Assembly (NCBI GenBank): GCA_020850945.1
Contig: JADZDR010000068.1
Location: 1-46,597 of the forward strand
Length of the DNA stretch: 46,597 nucleotides
Origin: Acidimicrobiia bacterium
GTDB taxonomy: Bacteria; Actinomycetota; Acidimicrobiia; UBA2766
Reading direction: 5' to 3'
The position numbers and the translations under genes were made by a program. The number at the start of each line of letters is the position of its first letter. Position 1 is the first letter of the stretch. The notes under the pieces were generated by a model. That model made no database searches and was not told where the DNA came from. It saw only the letters and a list, made by a program, of their open reading frames with translations. Shown here one piece after another: positions 43,810 to 46,597 of the stretch.

Positions 43810-44104
43810 ATTCACGCCCGCCTGGCGCACAAGGGACTTTCGGCCGGTGCACGTCGGGACTCTCTCGCCTAGGCGACGGCCCGGGGTTGTGAGGACTTGA
43901 CATCGTGATACCGGGTTGTCGTGTTGCAGCGGATTCCTCACACATGTCGCGGGGCAACAAGGGCTTCGGCACTCACAGGCGTCGCGGCACTCTTCCGGCA
44001 GCGGCCCGAGTGCACCTGAGTGTCTCTCAGTACAAGCCGGACTGCGAAGAACTGGCCCGAGTCAGCCCCAACGTGAGAAACGGCGCGTGACCAGGGCGGC
44101 AAGC
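43797..44104. other. Gene-poor stretch upstream of the regulator
   Basis: No gene is convincing here. The left end must hold the regulator promoter. A TTGACA hexamer occurs at 43897-43902 on the plus strand but lacks a matching -10. A 61-codon plus-strand frame (43905-44090) has no domain, no Shine-Dalgarno and no codon bias that I would trust. Confidence 0.5.
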
Positions 44105-44140
44105 GGTGGGGCTACGTGGACTCGAACCACGGACCTCACG
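44105..44140 (-). tRNA. 3' fragment of a tRNA gene (candidate attachment core)
   Basis: On the minus strand the sequence reads from the end of an anticodon stem (CGTGAGG) through a T-arm (CGTGG-TTCGAGT-CCACG) to the acceptor strand (TAGCCCC) and discriminator A. There is no D-arm or 5' half upstream, so it is not a complete tRNA. The sequence would pair with a 5' GGGGCTA, as in Ala/Ile-type tRNAs. Such 3' tRNA fragments are left by integrases that use tRNA genes as attachment sites. Confidence 0.75.
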
Positions 44141-44279
44141 GGCGGGACAGATCCCGGGGGCGTTCAAGTTGGGCACGGGCCCGCGGGCGCGGTGGCGGTT
44201 CAGCAGGACGATGCTGGCGAACTGGTACCGCCACCAGATGCAGGAGTCCCTCGAGCGCTACCGCGAGCAGCGGAAGTGA
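44141..44279 (+). pseudogene. 3' remnant of an excisionase-like (AlpA/Xis HTH) gene
   Basis: In frame with the stop at 44277-44279 the translation contains GQIPGAFKLGTGPRARWRFS followed by a helix ending in LERYREQRK. The I-P-G-A-F-K-L-G...W-R-F-S pattern is the wing and third-helix region of MerR-like excisionase/AlpA domains. The N-terminal half is absent, because the reading frame runs directly into the tRNA fragment. It is probably a truncated gene left at an integration junction. Confidence 0.6.
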
Positions 44280-44386
44280 TGCCTTGTGCTCAGGTCCGGG
44301 CGGTTGGGGGACGTCCGGGGGTATGCCCTGGCTGCTTGGATGGGTCCGCCGGGGGATGCCGTGGGTCGGGACCCGCACTTGGACTA

Positions 44387-44420
44387 CCCTATAATCCAGG
44401 ATAAAGGGCAACCTGGACTA
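44387..44420 (+). promoter_or_regulatory. Fic promoter with operator-like repeats
   Basis: A perfect TATAAT -10 box lies at 44390-44395. It overlaps an imperfect inverted repeat centred on ATCCAGGAT (CCCTATAATCC against GGATAAAGGG, 44387-44408). A 7-bp direct repeat, TGGACTA, occurs at 44380-44386 and 44414-44420, bracketing it. Confidence 0.55.
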
Positions 44421-45646
44421 TGAGGGATCGTAGGTGCGGGATGCGGGGTCGTCTCGTTGTGAGCACTTGGACACATGACCCGTCGGTGTATGCGCCTGCG
44501 AGGTACCGCAGGGCGTGTCGGTACGAGGCATTCGTGCCGGAGAGGGTTACGGGTATCGAGGTGGTGATGTCGGGCGACGTGGCTGGAGTTGTCTCTGATG
44601 CCGAGTCTGTCGTGCGGTCGCTGAATGATCGTGCACGTCCGGCATTGCGGCCTTTTGCCAGGCTTCTGTTGCGTACCGAGTCGATAGCGTCGTCGAAGGT
44701 GGAGGGCCTACAGGTCGATACACGGACATTGGCGAAGGCAGAGGCCCGCGCCGAGGCCGGACGCAGGGCGGGTCGAGACGTGCAAGAAGTCCTGGCGAAT
44801 GTCGATGCGATGGAGCTGGCCATCGAGAAGACGAGCTTGGTCGGTCGGATCGGGCCCGAGGACATCGTGGCCATCCATGCTGCCCTCATGGAGTCAACCC
44901 AGCCTCACCTCGCGGGGCGGGTGCGGACCGTGCAGAACTGGATCGGCGGGAACGACTACAACCCCTGCGACGCAGACTTCGTACCTCCGCCACCGAGCGA
45001 AGTCGGCGGTCTCCTGAAGGATCTCTGCGAGTTCGGTGACACCGAGGAGCTCCCCCCGCTCGTCCAAGCGGCGATCGCGCACGCCCAGTTCGAGACGATC
45101 CACCCCTTCGTCGACGGCAACGGCCGCACGGGACGGGCGTTGATCCATGTCATCCTGAGACGCCGCGGGCTCGCCCCCGACTACGTACCGCCCATCAGCG
45201 TGGTACTGGCCAGGGACCGAAACAGCTATATCGACGGCCTCACACAGTTCCGCAACGACAACATGGATGGCTGGATCGCCAAGTTCGCGGCTGCCACAGC
45301 ACGCTCAGCCATCCTCGCCGAGGATTATCTCGCTCAGATCAGCCAACTCCAGCAGTCCTGGCGAGACAGGGTCGACGCGATCCTCGATCTCCGTGCCGAT
45401 GCGGCGGCATGGGCGATCATCGAGGTCTTGCCCGGCCACCCCGTCATCACGGTTCCAGTCGCCGTCGCCGCCACGGGACGCAGCAAGTCAGCCGTGAACG
45501 TCGCCGTAGACCATCTTGAACAAGCCGGCGTTCTGCGCCCCCTCTCGAGCGGTCGCCGCAACCGCGCATGGGAAGCAGACGGACTCCTCGACATCCTCGC
45601 CGACCTCGAAGCGGCCGACACACCCCCAAGAGCGGTCCCACCGTGA
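44420..45646 (+). CDS. Fic-domain AMPylase-type protein with N-terminal inhibitory helix
   Basis: The protein has 408 residues. The Fic catalytic motif HPFVDGNGRTGRA is near residue 228. Upstream, near residue 90, SSKVEG matches the inhibitory motif [ST]-x3-E-[GN], whose Glu blocks ATP binding in class II Fic proteins. The C-terminus (about 340-400) contains a winged-helix-like segment (VAVAATGRSKSAVNVAVDHL), which could bind its own promoter. Fic enzymes usually transfer AMP to Tyr/Thr/Ser of target proteins. The first 300 bp use more T-ending codons than the neighbourhood, consistent with transfer. An ATG at 44441 is an alternative start. Confidence 0.9.
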   Translation: MRDRRCGMRGRLVVSTWTHDPSVYAPARYRRACRYEAFVPERVTGIEVVMSGDVAGVVSDAESVVRSLNDRARPALRPFARLLLRTESIASSKVEGLQVDTRTLAKAEARAEAGRRAGRDVQEVLANVDAMELAIEKTSLVGRIGPEDIVAIHAALMESTQPHLAGRVRTVQNWIGGNDYNPCDADFVPPPPSEVGGLLKDLCEFGDTEELPPLVQAAIAHAQFETIHPFVDGNGRTGRALIHVILRRRGLAPDYVPPISVVLARDRNSYIDGLTQFRNDNMDGWIAKFAAATARSAILAEDYLAQISQLQQSWRDRVDAILDLRADAAAWAIIEVLPGHPVITVPVAVAATGRSKSAVNVAVDHLEQAGVLRPLSSGRRNRAWEADGLLDILADLEAADTPPRAVPP

Positions 45647-45815
45647 CAAGGGCATGGGTGCCGACAAACCCCTCTCTGACAGAAAAGCTCTTGCGAATCC
45701 CTACTGATAGATAAGTGAAGTAGGGCGAGAAGCGAGAAGGAGAAGATGACCGTTACTACCGTTGAGGGCGTGGCCTCACGTCCTCATCCTGCAGGCTCGT
45801 CTCCGCCTGCACGGT
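45647..45815. other. Flank between fic and the CRISPR array, possible leader
   Basis: The stretch is visibly richer in A and T than the rest of the window, especially 45,680-45,760. It contains an inverted repeat CCCTACT...AGTAGGG (45699-45705 with 45719-45725). A purine-rich Shine-Dalgarno-like run (AGAAGGAGAAG) follows, then an ATG at 45746 whose frame runs into the first repeat. It could be the CRISPR leader if the array is transcribed rightward. Confidence 0.45.
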
Positions 45816-46597
45816 GCTGCAATGAGGCCGCCCCCTCTCGGAGGCGGATGGCCGTCGACTCCGGTTGTGCGGATCTCGACGTGGGGGCTGCAATGAGGCC
45901 GCCCCCTCTCGGAGGCGGATGGCAGGCACTGCAACGGGATCGACGACATATCGGAGGCGCTGCAATGAGGCCGCCCCCTCTCGGAGGCGGATGGAACGTC
46001 GGCAAACCCTTCCGGATCCGAGTCACATTCGCTGCAATGAGGCCGCCCCCTCTCGGAGGCGGATGGAATCCGTGGGTGTTGAGCCAGTGTGCGACGGCCG
46101 ATTCGCTGCAATGAGGCCGCCCCCTCTCGGAGGCGGATGGGCAGAGCTGCCGAATCCACGTTGCGAGCCGCAGGCGCTGCAATGAGGCCGCCCCCTCTCG
46201 GAGGCGGATGGGTTCTCGAACTTGCCCAACAGAGCTGCGGTCGTATCGCTGCAATGAGGCCGCCCCCTCTCGGAGGCGGATGGTCCGCTACGACGGCCAG
46301 TCAGAACCCCGCAAGAAAGGTGCTGCAATGAGGCCGCCCCCTCTCGGAGGCGGATGGCGAAAGCTTCTTCGACCGCCCAGTTGCGGGCGAGGGGATCGCT
46401 GCAATGAGGCCGCCCCCTCTCGGAGGCGGATGGATGTCATTTGCGTTCCGGCCAGTCCGGGAATTCGTGCTGCAATGAGGCCGCCCCCTCTCGGAGGCGG
46501 ATGGCGACTGGACCGAACTCGCCCAATGTTGGGATGCCTGCGCTGCAATGAGGCCGCCCCCTCTCGGAGGCGGATGGCTAGGCGACACCGCGGAATA
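45816..46597. CRISPR. CRISPR array, 11 repeats visible, continues beyond the window
   Basis: Eleven identical 36-bp repeats begin GCTGCAATGAGG and end GGAGGCGGATGG. They start at 45816, 45887, 45959, 46031, 46105, 46176, 46248, 46322, 46398, 46469 and 46542. The ten complete spacers are 35-40 bp and all different, and an eleventh is cut by the window end. The repeat has an internal near-palindrome (CCGCC...GGCGG). On the minus strand its end reads ATTGCAGC, close to the ATTGAAAC handle of many class 1 repeats, so direction is uncertain. No cas gene is in the window, and I do not assign a subtype. Confidence 0.97.

Noticed and set aside
44105-44180. A complete tRNA gene
   Set aside because: Only the 3' part of the anticodon stem, T-arm and acceptor strand are present. 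No D-arm or matching 5' acceptor strand exists upstream on that strand.
43916-44404. Plus-strand frame of 162 codons across the tRNA fragment
   Set aside because: Its sequence is largely the translation of tRNA antisense, a well-known source of spurious gene calls.
45746-46588. Multiple 60-150-codon frames over the CRISPR array on both strands
   Set aside because: They are translations of the 36-bp repeat, recognisable by the recurring PPPRGGGLIAA, SASERGRPHCS and NEAAPSRRRM patterns.

Overview
The window is very GC-rich and densely coded. Several genes start with GTG, neighbouring genes overlap by 4 bp, several starts look leaderless, one LexA box is of the Gram-positive type, and there is an F420-type (LLM) oxidoreductase. 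Together these suggest an actinobacterium, perhaps an Acidimicrobiia-like lineage. That placement is inference, since no rRNA or marker gene for phylogeny is present.

Region 1 (1-16,607) is mostly housekeeping. It holds a partial zinc-ribbon gene, a stand-alone Lrp/AsnC ligand-binding protein, D-Ala-D-Ala ligase, two small membrane proteins, the PII uridylyltransferase GlnD with an uncharacterised partner, a monoacylglycerol-lipase-like hydrolase, an MFS exporter, a secreted protein, an LLM oxidoreductase coupled to galactokinase, an ECF-like sigma/anti-sigma pair, an acyltransferase/HAD phosphatase pair, a PLP decarboxylase/lyase, a FEN-type 5'-3' exonuclease and a RecB/Cas4-like nuclease. 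Between the first convergent genes lies a REPIN-like element (485-596). A perfect 44-bp palindrome sits between the divergent decarboxylase and exonuclease genes.

Region 2 (16,608-27,471) starts with a small zinc-binding protein preceded by a consensus SOS box. It continues with an L,D-transpeptidase, a secreted Cys/Pro/Glu repeat protein, a single-chain ECF sigma/anti-sigma fusion, a glycerolipid acyltransferase, three sugar-phosphate genes (gnd, pgl, pgi), a 14-TM efflux pump and a CPBP protease.

Region 3 (27,573-43,796) contains a 2158-residue exported protein of unknown function with internal repeats, a hemerythrin and a DUF488 protein. These are followed by a seven-gene minus-strand cluster: an ArsR/SufR-like regulator with conserved cysteines, a Tat-exported type II DMSO-reductase-family molybdenum catalytic subunit resembling nitrite-oxidoreductase-type enzymes, an orphan 107-aa protein, an Fe-S electron-transfer subunit, a TorD-like chaperone, an ethylbenzene-dehydrogenase-type haem b subunit and a polytopic membrane protein. 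The layout suggests a periplasmic redox enzyme that exchanges electrons with the membrane. Its substrate cannot be read from sequence.

Region 4 (44,105 to the end) looks like the edge of an integrated island. A 3' tRNA fragment (a candidate attachment core) abuts the 3' end of an excisionase-like gene. Beyond it are a Fic AMPylase-type gene with an operator-like promoter and a CRISPR array (11 identical 36-bp repeats, 10 complete spacers) that runs off the window. No cas gene is visible.
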